From: Nymphaea colorata
Lineage: Eukaryota; Streptophyta; Magnoliopsida; Nymphaeales; Nymphaeaceae
Direction of reading: 5' to 3'
NCBI RefSeq assembly: GCF_008831285.2
Contig: NC_045147.1
Coordinates: 15,230,854-15,294,853 of the forward strand
Length of the DNA: 64,000 bases
How positions within the stretch are numbered: position 1 is the stretch's first letter; the number at the start of each line of letters is the position of its first letter. The notes under the pieces were generated by a model. The model worked only from the letters and a program-made list of their open reading frames with translations, was not told the origin of the DNA and made no database searches. Shown here one piece after another: positions 46,438 through 57,908 of the stretch. The translations under genes were made by a program, and so were the position numbers.

Positions 46438-48804
46438 TTACCAAGGGCTTAGAATAATTATTGTCGTGAATATGATTCAAAGATTATCAAACGGCCTTTT
46501 CAAATGCACAATGAAATGATTAAGGTACGCCAACATACGATAAACAAATTGCATACATGATCAAGCGGGCAATAGTATTTCAAATTTGGTGCATACTTGT
46601 TATCTGGTTCGCACAGGCCAAAATATGATATTTTTCTTCGCATCAAAGAAAAAGTTTCACCGTCGAAATCAACAGCCGCCGCTCAAGCAGGTATACCCTC
46701 CTTTGCGTTTCTTGATCTAAGTTTAAACCAAGGAGTGAGGGATGAGATTTCCCTTCAATCATATTGAGAAAGCAAAAAGGGTTTTACTGTTAAAGTAACC
46801 AAAGTCGAGAGAAAGATAAAAGTCGGTTGCATTGGAGAGGTGATGTCTAAAATTGTTAAAAAAATTGGAGAATTATAAGGGATGTTGTTAAGTGATTGGT
46901 TATCTTAGTTTTCAACCAGAAATGAAGCTGCTAAGGAAGACATTGGGATCCACCACACCAAGAACCCGAGTTTAGTGTGGGAGTGGATTGGGTTGTGAAA
47001 TTTGGTATGAGAGTTGGGTTCAACGTTCAAACCTACTGATACATGTGCTTCAATCAGGATAATGAATTGTAGCACTTCAAAAGTTTAGTCTTGTATTTAA
47101 AATTGTGAAAAATCTTAAAAGAATTCTAAATGAGATTGTTAAGAGATGATGTCCTGATTCTTAGTTTTTTAGGAGATGAACTGAAACTGTCGAAGAGCAA
47201 GTTGGTATCCACCAAATTAAAAGTTTGGTGTAGGAGTGAGTAAGGTCATGACTCATGACAGGTGAAACTATAAACTTAATGTGCATTGAATGGCATAACT
47301 TGTATGTTCAATACGTGCTTCACGCATAAAACAGTTAAGAAAGTAGTCTAAAGAGAAGTTTCTTGTGTCTCATAAGGCAGCATAAGAACCTGAAATTTTT
47401 CCACGCCTTACAACAGGAGATGCTGCAACCGCTGAAACATTAAACAGAAGTTCTAACATATGTTTGTATCTTTCGTATTGGAATATGTATACTACTTCGG
47501 GTCGGACTAAGCAAATATTTAATTAATTGAACACAGCAATATCATTATATCATTGCTTCTGCAATAACTTCCAAGAAGAAGGAATAGTTTTGAAGTGAAA
47601 AAGTCAGCTGATGTGGGAAAAAATGGCCTTATGTTAGAAAATGTTTAATATGGAAAAGATGGCCTACTGTTTGTATGTCTATCAGTCTACGGTGATGCTT
47701 ACTTAGCTTATCATCCACGTTTTGTGCATTTAATTTCTTGTTTACATTCAACTATGTAAATGGATGTAGAACGTTATCAGACAAAAACAAAGTAAAAATA
47801 AATCTGAAGATCTATTAGATGGATTGGATCTTATAAGCCAATAAATATAGGAATGTTAATGGCACTATAATTTTTAAAAATTTTGACATTCACATCAAGA
47901 TTTTGTTATTCTTTTAGAATATAAGTTTTGATGTCCTACATCTTATCCATGCAACAGAATTTGTGAGAAAAACAACTGGAAATAAGCGAAATAGTTGGAT
48001 GGCCCCAGACGACATAATATGAAGCTCTTTCTATCTCTTTTGCCGATGGAACCCTTACTACTTTCTCCTTTGTTGAATGCTAATGAGAGCTTTCAAAGGA
48101 GACAAAGACAAAGTTTAACTAAGTTATGAGGATAATTTAGTTTCCACACACACCCAGTGAGCAAGAGGGAACCCTACCACCCGGATGAGGGCCGAAACCC
48201 CTTTTACCTTTGAGGTCTAGAACTGCTCTCGGACCTTTTTCACATACACACTCATATATAAAGATAAAAAAAAAATGTGACATATTTCCGAGTTCCAAAT
48301 AGATAATTCCATCTACGACCATTACTCATGTGACATATTGCTTGCTGTACTTGTTATTGCTTCGGGGTTTGTGACATCAATTTATCTAGGAGGCCTTTCT
48401 TTTGTTGGAGTCAATCTATCTAGGTGAAGGAGATTGGTAATAACTTTAGTGTTTCCTTTCATGGTATATAAAGAATAAGGAATAAACAGCAAGGTGGTGG
48501 TTCTAGGTAGCTCTTCCTCTTTATGTTAGTAAATCAAATAATTCGGCATTGGATTTGAATTCAGTTCAACTATCTGAACTAATAACATATTTCACATCCA
48601 AACGGTAATAACGTGCAGACACAAAATAAAGCATTTTTTCCCATATCTGGTAGACATATTATTTTCATGAACATTTGTATCCAAGCACTTGTGGAAATTT
48701 GGACGTGGTGTTGATATATATAATTTATATTATATCCAAAGTTTGAGTGAAATTAATCAATACCCAACTAGTCAGATATGGTACATTGCTACATCTAATT
48801 AAAA
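46438..48804. other. intergenic, nothing recognised
   Basis: AT-rich, with no conserved frame. 48140-48290 has an unusual GC-richer block followed by an A10 run, possibly a SINE 3' end on the plus strand, but no tRNA-like boxes were secured. Confidence 0.45.
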
Positions 48805-49171
48805 CTATAGTCACAAAAAACACATTTTTTTCGAAGAACGTGATAAATTAATTAGCCATTTAAAACTTTAAAAAATGTTTTTTTAAAAAAATGTTAAAAA
48901 AACACGTTAAAAACACATTTTTCATGTTTTTTTTTTCATTTTTTTCAGTTTCTTAATGTCAAACTGTTTTTTTATTTTTTATTTGTTGCAAATCTACTTA
49001 TCTTTTGATATTTGTGTTATTAGTTTCTTACTTATTTTATTTTTCTCTTGTTTTTTATTTTTAAAATTTTTTAAAAGTTTACCGTATTTTTTCCTTTTTT
49101 TCAAGCTCGTCGTATTATACGTGATAAAAAGCTCACCATTTAAAAATCCGAGACGTTATTTGTGACTATGA
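48805..49171. mobile_element. Mutator-like MITE with inverted ends
   Basis: Left ATAGTCACAAAAAACAC and right, read inward, ATAGTCACAAATAACG form inverted termini about 365 bp apart. Flanks ATTAAAACT and ATTTAAACT match at 8 of 9 positions; 9-bp duplications are typical of Mutator-like elements. The interior is extremely A/T rich and non-coding. Confidence 0.5.
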
Positions 49172-51629
49172 TTTAAACTATTTTATTGATATCTGTGCTC
49201 TTCAAGTTCCAACAAATAGATGAAAGGTACCTACTCCTTAATGAGAGTTGGAGGTGGCAAGAGAGAGAGGGGAGATGCACTTCCAATCCCTATCAAAATT
49301 CCGTTTACGCTTTGTTTTTAAAAAACACTTTTATTATTTAAAACCAGTATTTACAAGGGCTTAAACAAAAAATTAAGTTATTATATACATCCTAATTTGA
49401 TTCTTTGAAATTTAGACTTAGTAAATAGTACATGCTACTTAGCGTAAGTATCTTGTGTATGTTCCAATGTGCGTAGCTTCCAACCTGTAGTGTTACTAGT
49501 GAACCCTGACTATCAAAATAAGTGTATTTGATTTGAAACACTTGTTTTATGTGGTTGGCAATCTAATTAACTATTTATTCTTGTATTTAAAAAACCTAAG
49601 ATTCCAAAATATTTACTAAGCATTGGCACTTGAAATCCATGAGGCTAGTAGTGTGGTGGAAAAAGATGAATATATATCTATGTCATCCCTGATGGGGTCC
49701 GTGCGACTGTTTGGTGGGGAGGAGTGCTGTTAGGCGGCCAGTCTCTATTTTTAGTGTCAGAGGCGTCAACCTCTTATGCTGCAAAAGAGGAGGTCATTGA
49801 TGTGCAAATTGAAGTGCAGCCAGAGCAACACACTAATGCACCGAAAGCAAGCATTGTATTGTACCTTAAAGAGACAAGGAATTGGGCCGGAGCTTAGGCT
49901 CTTTGTTGAATCGTGGGTCTTCCTTACTCACCCGAAATATACATACTTTTTTCACCAATGCTGCCTTGAACTTGGACAGCCACATACATCGTGGACCTAA
50001 CTTTTTTTTTTCTCATGATCAATGTGGGAGAAGCCTTTATCAAAACAGTTTTCTTGCTAGCTTTTGTCTACGTATCACTGTTGACACTTGCTAATAGACA
50101 CTTCCTTATATTATATTTGTTTAATGCAACATTATAGTGAGATCAAGCATTTCAAAAACACCAACTACGTTCCAAACTATTGGCAACACAAACTGCCTCA
50201 CAAAGATCAAACAAGTGGACCTGATGCTTTCATTATAACAGCTACGTACCTTAAAAAAATCCATAAAGTTTCGTGTATATGGTTATCTTATTCAGTAGTG
50301 AATCCAGATGCATGCTCGTAAGTACATATTTTCCGAGTTAATTTGGATTATGTAACCATGTGCTAGTGTTCTATAATTGCCAATGATGTTGTGAAGCGCA
50401 TCATAATCAGATATAATTGATACAACAATCAACTTTTAATCGGCAACATGATTATCTTCCAACGAAAATATAATAAAGCTTTCTCTAGTTTAACAAATGC
50501 AAATTAAGACGATAATATGTTTTATCTTTTGTTGCGATGTTTCCAACAATTAATGCATCCTATATCATCAAAGCTAAGTCCTTTATTTAGGGAAAGGTAG
50601 TTCTATATTGCTCTTACAAGAGACGGGACAAGACGCACCATTAGAGTGAGGACACAATCTGATCTCAACCAAGTCACGTCCTTGTTGCCTTGATAGAACG
50701 ATTTTACGAATCTCATAAGGAACACTATACGAGTCTTTTATCACTGCAAGTGATTAATTCTAACGTATAGTCCATTACCTTTAGAAGAATTTTTTATGAA
50801 GTCCTGATGTACTTTTTTATGTTAATCAATGTGGATATGTATCTTGAGTTACGAGCTTCATCCAAAAACTCCTATTAATCTGATCATTTAGATAAACAAA
50901 AAGATACAAACTTCATCTAACCATATTAATTTTAGCAGGTAGGTAAACTTGGAGGACGTTTGATAAGTGGAACATTGTGTTCGAATCACATATGCATAAA
51001 GCTTTACCAACATTTGGCTAAACAAGAACACACACGAAGAACATGTTGTTTCAAGACATTGAAAGAACATATGTATACATGCTCTCTCTTAGGGGCGGTG
51101 AAATGAACCACTCACTCTTAAATTAAAGACACTTGAGCCACGGAACAGCATGTTCATTGCCAATCCAGTGTAAGTTTTCTCTCGCTCGCAATCTCCCCCT
51201 CTCCTTCTCAGGCGCTACATCGCTTACATCAAAATAATAACTTTATTATGCTCTTTTAAACGTTTTTTTTTTTTTTGTTACTTAGGTCTGATGCATGTGG
51301 TCTGATGGTCATTTAGATGGATTTTGGTAGTAGGATGTAGGCTGGGCACCATATGCCTACTTCACTCATGTGCATTAATCCACTCCATTCCCTAAAAATC
51401 TAAGTGATTATTATTTTGTCCATGCATGTTTCTATTAACTTGTTCTTAAGATTGTTTTTTTTCAAATGTTTATTTAAGGGGAACTGCCTTCAACATAAAC
51501 CCCAAAAGGTTATACCCTTGTGTCTCTAAGGTTTTGACTTGCTTTAAAGCTTGAGTAAACTTAAAATTCATCGTTCAACTCAGGTGTCACATTTGCCAAC
51601 GTTTGCAGCACAGAAGAGTGACACACAAA
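49172..51629. other. intergenic, nothing recognised
   Basis: AT-rich with short unconserved frames. No repeat ends were paired. Confidence 0.5.
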
Positions 51630-51720
51630 AGTGTGATAGTGACGACGGAATTCCAACCTCGGACACCTTAATTCTCAGCTGCCTTGCCACCAGCCTGTTG
51701 CACTACGTCCCTTGGGGCTA
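51630..51720 (-). mobile_element. possible tRNA-derived SINE head
   Basis: On the minus strand GGGACGTAGTGCAACAGG resembles a pol III A box context, and GGTTGGAATTCC about 45 nt on resembles a B box (GGTTCGAATCC). This is the usual head of plant SINEs. No 3' tail or target duplication was identified. Confidence 0.35.
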
Positions 51721-52818
51721 ATCATTCTTGTGAAGATGTTCTTTCATGTTTGCACATGCTCTGTCTGTTCATGACTTGAATTTCATTTGCAAGGAGACTC
51801 TTTTATTAGAACCAATGTTCCCACACATCCTGCTTATGTTTAATTATCAAATTTCTATGTTGACCAACATTCATCAAAGCCATGTTTTTATAGACATTTT
51901 TTACATTGGTTTCTTTAGCCCAATTCATCTTTCTACATCAAATCCTTTTCCCAATCTTTGTTTGGCCTTATGGCAAGGCAAACACTGAACATCAACATCC
52001 TAGGATGAATAATGATGGATACCGGGCCCTCAACTATGTGGGTATTCCATACACTATACAAGAGTTCATTTTTAATTTGCCTTTAAACACATTTTGATAA
52101 TTGATATATGCATCTAATATTATGTTTTCATCTAATATTATGTTTACCATCAACTTGGTTTATGTGTTAGCATCCAAATAAAAACAAAAAAAAAAAACAC
52201 GGTTTTAAAAACTGTTTTACAAAACCAGGTTTCCTTAATGACCTGCCAATGTGCCATCCAAACAGGCCCTAATAATTTTGATAACTTTGAATTTTTAATT
52301 TATTTAACTATATCTTAAAAAATAATATATTTACATATCCTTTATCTAACATCCTTACATTTGAAAGTTCATTATTAATATATAAGAGCGTGATTCACAT
52401 TTGGATTCAAACGGTGAATTTAAAAAGCACTTGATCATAGCCAAAGGACCAAGAAAAGTTTTACTCTGAAATTAAAAAAATAGAACCAAATGCAAATGTT
52501 AAAATTAAATAATTTAAATCGAGTCTAAACCAACATCCGATAAATCGAATATGCGTCCGATTCGAATGTGATCCGTTGACATCAATAAACAAACCGAAGT
52601 TGGCCGTCTATCTCCATCTATCGGACGGACCCGATCAGCTGGTCTATCAGCTTGAAAACGGAGCGGTGACTCATCGGAAACGGCCTCTCTCGCTTCCGGA
52701 TTAGATAACGCGCGCGCTCGCAGCGCCTGGGTGGGCAGGCAGGACGCAGCGCTCTCCACTCTTCGACCCCCAAATCCATCTTGCATCACGCTCCCTTACG
52801 CGTTCCACGCCTGACGAC
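51721..52818. other. intergenic and YLMG upstream region
   Basis: 52230-52275 (ending GCCATCCAAACAGGCCC) looks like one end of a hAT-like MITE, with no partner found. From about 52600 the sequence becomes GC-richer, consistent with the YLMG promoter and leader. No clear TATA box. Confidence 0.4.
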
Positions 52819-54749
52819 ATGGCTCTGCCCTCGTCCTCCACCGGAGACGACCACCCTAACCTCCTCCTCGCCTCCGCCGTCCATCTCCTCCCCTTCTCTC
52901 CGCCACCTCCGCTTCCTCTCAAGCCCGCCTTCGAGAAGCCCGTTCATGACCTCCACAGGCTCAACAGCTGCATCCTTTCGGCTGCTAATCAGTTCATTAG
53001 AACTGTAATGACGGAAATCGTGTCTAAGAATCCTCTGGTCCAGGGAGCTGTTGCTCTTTCTGCTGACCTCCGCAATTTCTGCAGCCAGGTAAAAGAAAAG
53101 CATCCACCCAGTTCTTGGCACTTTGCACTAACTATCTATCTGTGTGTCTATGTTGTGCTTGCCACTATGACCGAAGTCGATTGAACTAATTTTCTAAATT
53201 TTTGAGTTAACATCTTTTAACTGGAACGCCTTTAACTGATAATCTCAACGCGTATTATGTGTAATGATCTTTTGTTGCAATGCTTTCTTGTTGCTCATTT
53301 GTGAATTTTGTTGCTTTCTATGTTCAGTGGCCAAGCTAGGCCATATGTAATGGATGAGAAAAAGATGAGAAAAAAAAAGGACCAAGTATATGAAACTACA
53401 ACTACTCAATTTTTTACTGCTTGTGAAAGGCTGGAGGAAGAAATTGTGGTACCGTTATATGGTGGAGAAGTTCTCTGCTGCTGTTATTGCTGATTGGTGC
53501 CCTGCTCAGCAACATTAACAGCTATATGTGGCTTTCCATGATTTTGCTCTTGCTCAAGTTCTGGAAATTGACAAGAATTGTGAATACAACAACAATGACC
53601 TAGCTACGTGAATGACACATGGCCGTTTTGTTCAAAATTCGTATGTTTACACCATTTCAAGGAGGTGACCATTTTAGCATTCGGAACCTCATGGTATCGT
53701 TATCCGGAGATTAAAAAGTTTAGTTTCATCTACACTGGTATAATGATAACGCTTTGCTTGACAATAAATCCACGGAGATGGAGAAATTTTATCCGTGGCC
53801 AGACATTGTGCCTGTAGGCTACCGCAGAGAGCTCGAAGCATTTTTGCTTGCTTTTCAGGTTATGAAGAAGTTCTAGTACTTAAATACTAATAATTGCATT
53901 TTCTATCTTCAGGTTCACCGAGCTAGGTCCTTGACGCTCAATTCTTTGTCAGCACACAATTTTGCTGCCATCATACCAGGTGATTCTGTGGCAGGATTGG
54001 TGGTAGCCAATGGCATCAATAACTTCTTGAACATCTACAATACCTTGCTGGTTATCAGACTTGTGCTTACATGGTTTCCAAACTCTCCTCCTGCCATTGT
54101 TAGCCCTCTGAGGTATTCGGTATTCCTATCCTTCATAGTTCAAATTGAGAAAATTTCAGAAACTACAATCTCTTATCTTGGCCTTTCGCACATTTAGTAC
54201 ACATACTGTATATGTTTCTGCAAGCATTTCTTGATCGAAGAATCAAGGTCATGTATTGGGCTACCAGTAATAGGAACGAATGAGATTAAGGTGATTCCAA
54301 AAGCTAATGTTTTATAACCACATATTTGCAATGAATTGGTTCATCATTCATGGTTATGCTCTCTTGCCATATTAATTTGGAAGTTATCATGGTAAGTTTG
54401 TCAACCTTGCCATAATTTTTGCTTCTCAATAATCATTTCTTTCTGTCAGCAATCTAAAAACTCATTGGAACTATTTTGCAGCACTCTTTGTGATCCATAT
54501 CTAAATATATTTCGAGGATTAATACCACCCCTGGGAGGCACTCTGGATCTGTCCCCTATACTGGCCTTCTTGGTTTTAAATGCTTTCACCAGTACTGCTG
54601 CCGCTCTTCCAGCAGAGTTACCCGTTGACGCATCATCTAGAGAAGCTACTTCTTTTTCACATGGCAGGCATTTAAATTCCACCGTGAATCAAAGGATGTG
54701 GTTTAAACGCTTATCCAGCAGAGGTTCAAGGAAGAGTGATGCTGTTTAG
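52819..54749 (+). CDS. YLMG: YLMG-family (YGGT domain) plastid membrane protein
   Basis: Small integral membrane protein of the YGGT/YlmG family, conserved from cyanobacteria to plastids. Plant members act in thylakoid and nucleoid organisation, and the related CCB3 in cytochrome b6 haem attachment. Exons 52819..53088, 53913..54112 and 54482..54749 give 245 residues (phases 0 and 2). The first 80 or so residues are Ser/Pro/Leu rich with few acids at the start, as in a plastid transit region. Two membrane spans follow: about 127-145 (FLNIYNTLLVIRLVLTWF) and about 180-198 (LSPILAFLVLNAF). Between them is the family signature CDPYLNIFRGLIPPLGG (160-176). The C-tail of about 45 residues is basic and low-complexity. 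It belongs to the YLMG1/2 group by these blocks; which member is uncertain. Confidence 0.92.
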
Positions 54750-55106
54750 GGTTTCTTGGTTTTGTTTTTTGGAGAGCTTGTATATTCATCTTTAAGCGAA
54801 TTTAGGAGCTCGTCAAACTGCATACGTTGTAAGAGGGGCGGCTGGTATTTTCTAGCCTTCAGTTGTGCAGTGGTTTGGGCTTCTAAGTGATGCTTCAATT
54901 CTTGATGAAATTGGCCTGTCTTTGTTGTATTCAATATAACTTTTCCTTGTCGTGGTTTGAGGTTCAACAATTGTGAATGGCTAGATTTCTTTTCTAGTGC
55001 CTTAGAACGGTTGTGCTTATGTTTTCTTGTGGGTAATCACAGATATCATTAGCAACTAGTTGGTCACATTTCTGTTCTTTGGTCCTTCTGTACATTTGGT
55101 TTTCCT

Positions 55107-55112
55107 AATAAA
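55107..55112 (+). terminator. poly(A) signal of the YLMG gene
   Basis: AATAAA lies 358 bp after the stop codon. An earlier signal may exist, so this is tentative. Confidence 0.35.
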
Positions 55113-56101
55113 CTTGTAGGGGACCGGACCCCAGCAGGTTTGCATTGGAACTACCTGGTCACACGATCAGAAATCATAAGATGTGAACCATGGGACATAA
55201 TTTCTCACCTTCTGAATGTTGATTCATATGTTTCATTAACGCTTACGAGTTTAAAAGGGTGTTTACTTTTATGAAGGTAACTTTTCCGATAAGCCATCAC
55301 GCAGTCATTTTATGTCTTCCTACACAGATAGAATGACTTGTATATTTAAAGGGAAAAAAATCTTCTCTACATCTGATGATAGACTTTTTGCTAAGATTGC
55401 TGAAGCTTATTAATGTAGATTTTTCAGCATTAAAATTGAGACAAAACACCTGATCAAAGGCACAAATAGTAACACATATTCTCAAAGGATCCCTGTAATC
55501 TTTTACCGAACACCCCCATAGAGGTTTTTACTTTAATGAAACTTATCCATCTCTGCGACTTTAATCTCATTTGTGTCTTAGGATTTAACAGACTTCTGGA
55601 TAACCTCTCTATGGTAATGCTAACCAAAAGGGGAGGAATAAGACCTCCTTACCTGAAATCTCCAAAGTTTGGGACAGAATTCGATGGTTCCCCATTAATG
55701 AGAACATTGAATGAGCATCTACTAACATATTCCATTATAAGATCCACCCGGTACTCTAACGAGAAGCCAAACAAAAGAATCCTTGGAGAGTTGCTAGTCC
55801 AGTTCCCATCTTAGGCAAGCACAGAAATGGGAGAGATTATGTGTGGATAAGTTCACCATTAATGGGTTTAGTTTTGGAAAACTGGAGGAACAAAGTTGGA
55901 CGCATGAATCTCTTTACTTCTTTCTCTCCCTTGTCTGAATCAACTCTCACTCTCAAATGAACTCTCTCTTCTCTCCCCACAAGAAGGTCAAGTGGATGCA
56001 GCATAGGAAGAAGTCCCATGGGCGGATAAAATTATTCATGATAAGTTCTCTATGGGTGGTTTTGTTTTGTTTGAAAGGTCACCGGAAAGTTGGATAAAAG
56101 C
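55113..56101. other. intergenic, possible MITE
   Basis: GGGTGTTTAC at 55257 and ACCGAACACCC at about 55505 are weakly inverted and could bound a hAT-like MITE, but the ends agree over only about 7 bases. No gene. Confidence 0.35.
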
Positions 56102-56780
56102 TAGGTTATCAAGGCCTCGCCTAGGCGACCCCTAAGCATGAGTCCTCATCTGTGACCTAAGTCCACCACTTAGGTGGCAAAGTATGTGCTTGTGCCTAAG
56201 TATGCTTAGGTTGGTGCCTAGGCGCTAGTACGCCCATAGGTAAGTGAAAAGTCACATTCCCTTTCAATTAAAGTTTTTTAATAACATATATATTGTTATA
56301 TACTTTATTTTGTATTAATTACATATTTTAATTTATTGTTAGGTTGACTATGTTGAAATATGTATACTGTTAAATGTATATACTGTTAGTATTGTGATAT
56401 CTCATACCTGTTTATATATATAGTTATATGTATTGTCAATTTGTTATAATACTGTTATAATACATGTTGTTGTACCTGTTATGTATTGTTAAGTCTGTTT
56501 TGAGATAATACTTGTCGTTATACCTGTTATATGTCTTGCAATGCAGTCTGTTATTTCTATTATATGTGTTGTAATACCTTTTGTAAGTATATACTTTTAT
56601 GTGCAACCTATTATATAGCATGGAATCAACCTGTTATATGCATATAATACTGTTAGCACCTATTATATAATATGCATTGTTTTGATACATGTTATATGTA
56701 TATGTTAGTATGGTTATGTACTTACACGTATTGTTGCTGTTATTTACTTATATGTAAACTATTATGTACTGTTAGGCTTT
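56102..56780. repeat. CCTAGGCG-type repeat followed by AT-rich degenerate minisatellite
   Basis: 56102-56245 is packed with CCTAGGCG, CTTAGGT, CTAAGCA and related words in both orientations, a known style of plant interspersed repeat. 56280-56780 consists of degenerate units like CCTGTTATATGTATTGTTA. The right end and any target duplication were not resolved. Confidence 0.5.
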
Positions 56781-57908
56781 TTTTTATTATATTACGTCTT
56801 CTTTAAGTATTGATGGATTAAAACTTTTCTTTAAGTATTGATGGATTAAAACTTTCTTGCGGATTTACATTCATTCTTATAGAGATTAAATTTAGTTTTT
56901 TTTGTTTCTTGTATTAGATTACATTTAAAGAGCAATGTTAAACTTCTTTTGTTAATTTTGCATATTCAATGAAGTCAACAATTAATTTTTGATTGTTTGA
57001 GTTGATTATACTTGTTATATTACTATTCTCCAATTCAACTATTTGCAATAGTTAATCAAAATAACTTGACATATTAACATAACTAAAATGCTACTTGCTG
57101 TGTCGCCCGGGTATACAACAAACATTTCTCTTACATAGGGTGAGGTGCTTTAGGTGAAAGAATACCAGTTATCTAAATGAGGTCAGCTTAGTCAAGATAC
57201 CCAATGAAGAGGTAAGAGAAAAAGTCAAGGGGGTGTTTGATGTTTGAAGAGAGCACTGATAAATTGTCTGATCTCGACTGAAGGTCTGATTTTTTTTTTT
57301 TCCTTTGAAAATTTGAAATTTTTATTCCTATACAGAGGGGCCAAGTTCTCGCGTTTGGTGGTGGACAACAATGCCAGGGGTTATCATGCGGTTATTGAGA
57401 ATTATTTATTAATTTAAACGCTAACTTGTAAAATTTTGAATGTCGAGTGGTCTTTGTGATAACAAGAAATGTTTAAGTCAGTCGCCGTAATCAGCAGACG
57501 TTACGCTTTGCCTGTTAGGTGACTTCAACCCAGCGGCCAGCCCTGGTCCCGGTTTGCATCTGTCTGCTCGGCAACCGGCAGGGTGGCGACCTTCTGATCC
57601 CGGCAGGTGACGGTGACTTTCCGGCTGCCGGAGACGCAAGTTACTCTCCACGTAGCTGGAGACGACTTCAGCATAGAAAGCCAAGGTTATTGATAGGGAT
57701 CTCTTTGGGCTTTTTTCTCTCCGTCTCTACCCTTTTTCTCAGAAACATCATTTTGATAAACTTTGGTTTATTAGCGGTTGCCAAATTCTTCAATTTGCGC
57801 CAATTTGATCTTAGTAGTGCTTAACCTTTGCCTGAATTGCTTAATCAGTTTGCTTGTTCTGTTGTTCATCTTTAACTAACGCGCCGTGCGAAGGAGGAGT
57901 GGAAGAGG
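56781..57908. other. intergenic and upstream region of the right-edge gene
   Basis: AT-rich to 57470, then a GC-richer stretch (57480-57690) containing overlapping frames on both strands, neither recognised. The last 200 bp presumably hold the promoter and leader of the gene starting at 57909. No clear TATA box. Confidence 0.4.

Noticed and set aside
50980-50995. tRNA T-arm (TGTTCGAATCACA)
   Set aside because: No A box, no cloverleaf and no acceptor-stem pairing around it.
55257-55510. hAT MITE between GGGTGTTT and AACACCC
   Set aside because: Only about 7 bases of inverted similarity and no target duplication; listed only as a weak possibility in the intergenic note.
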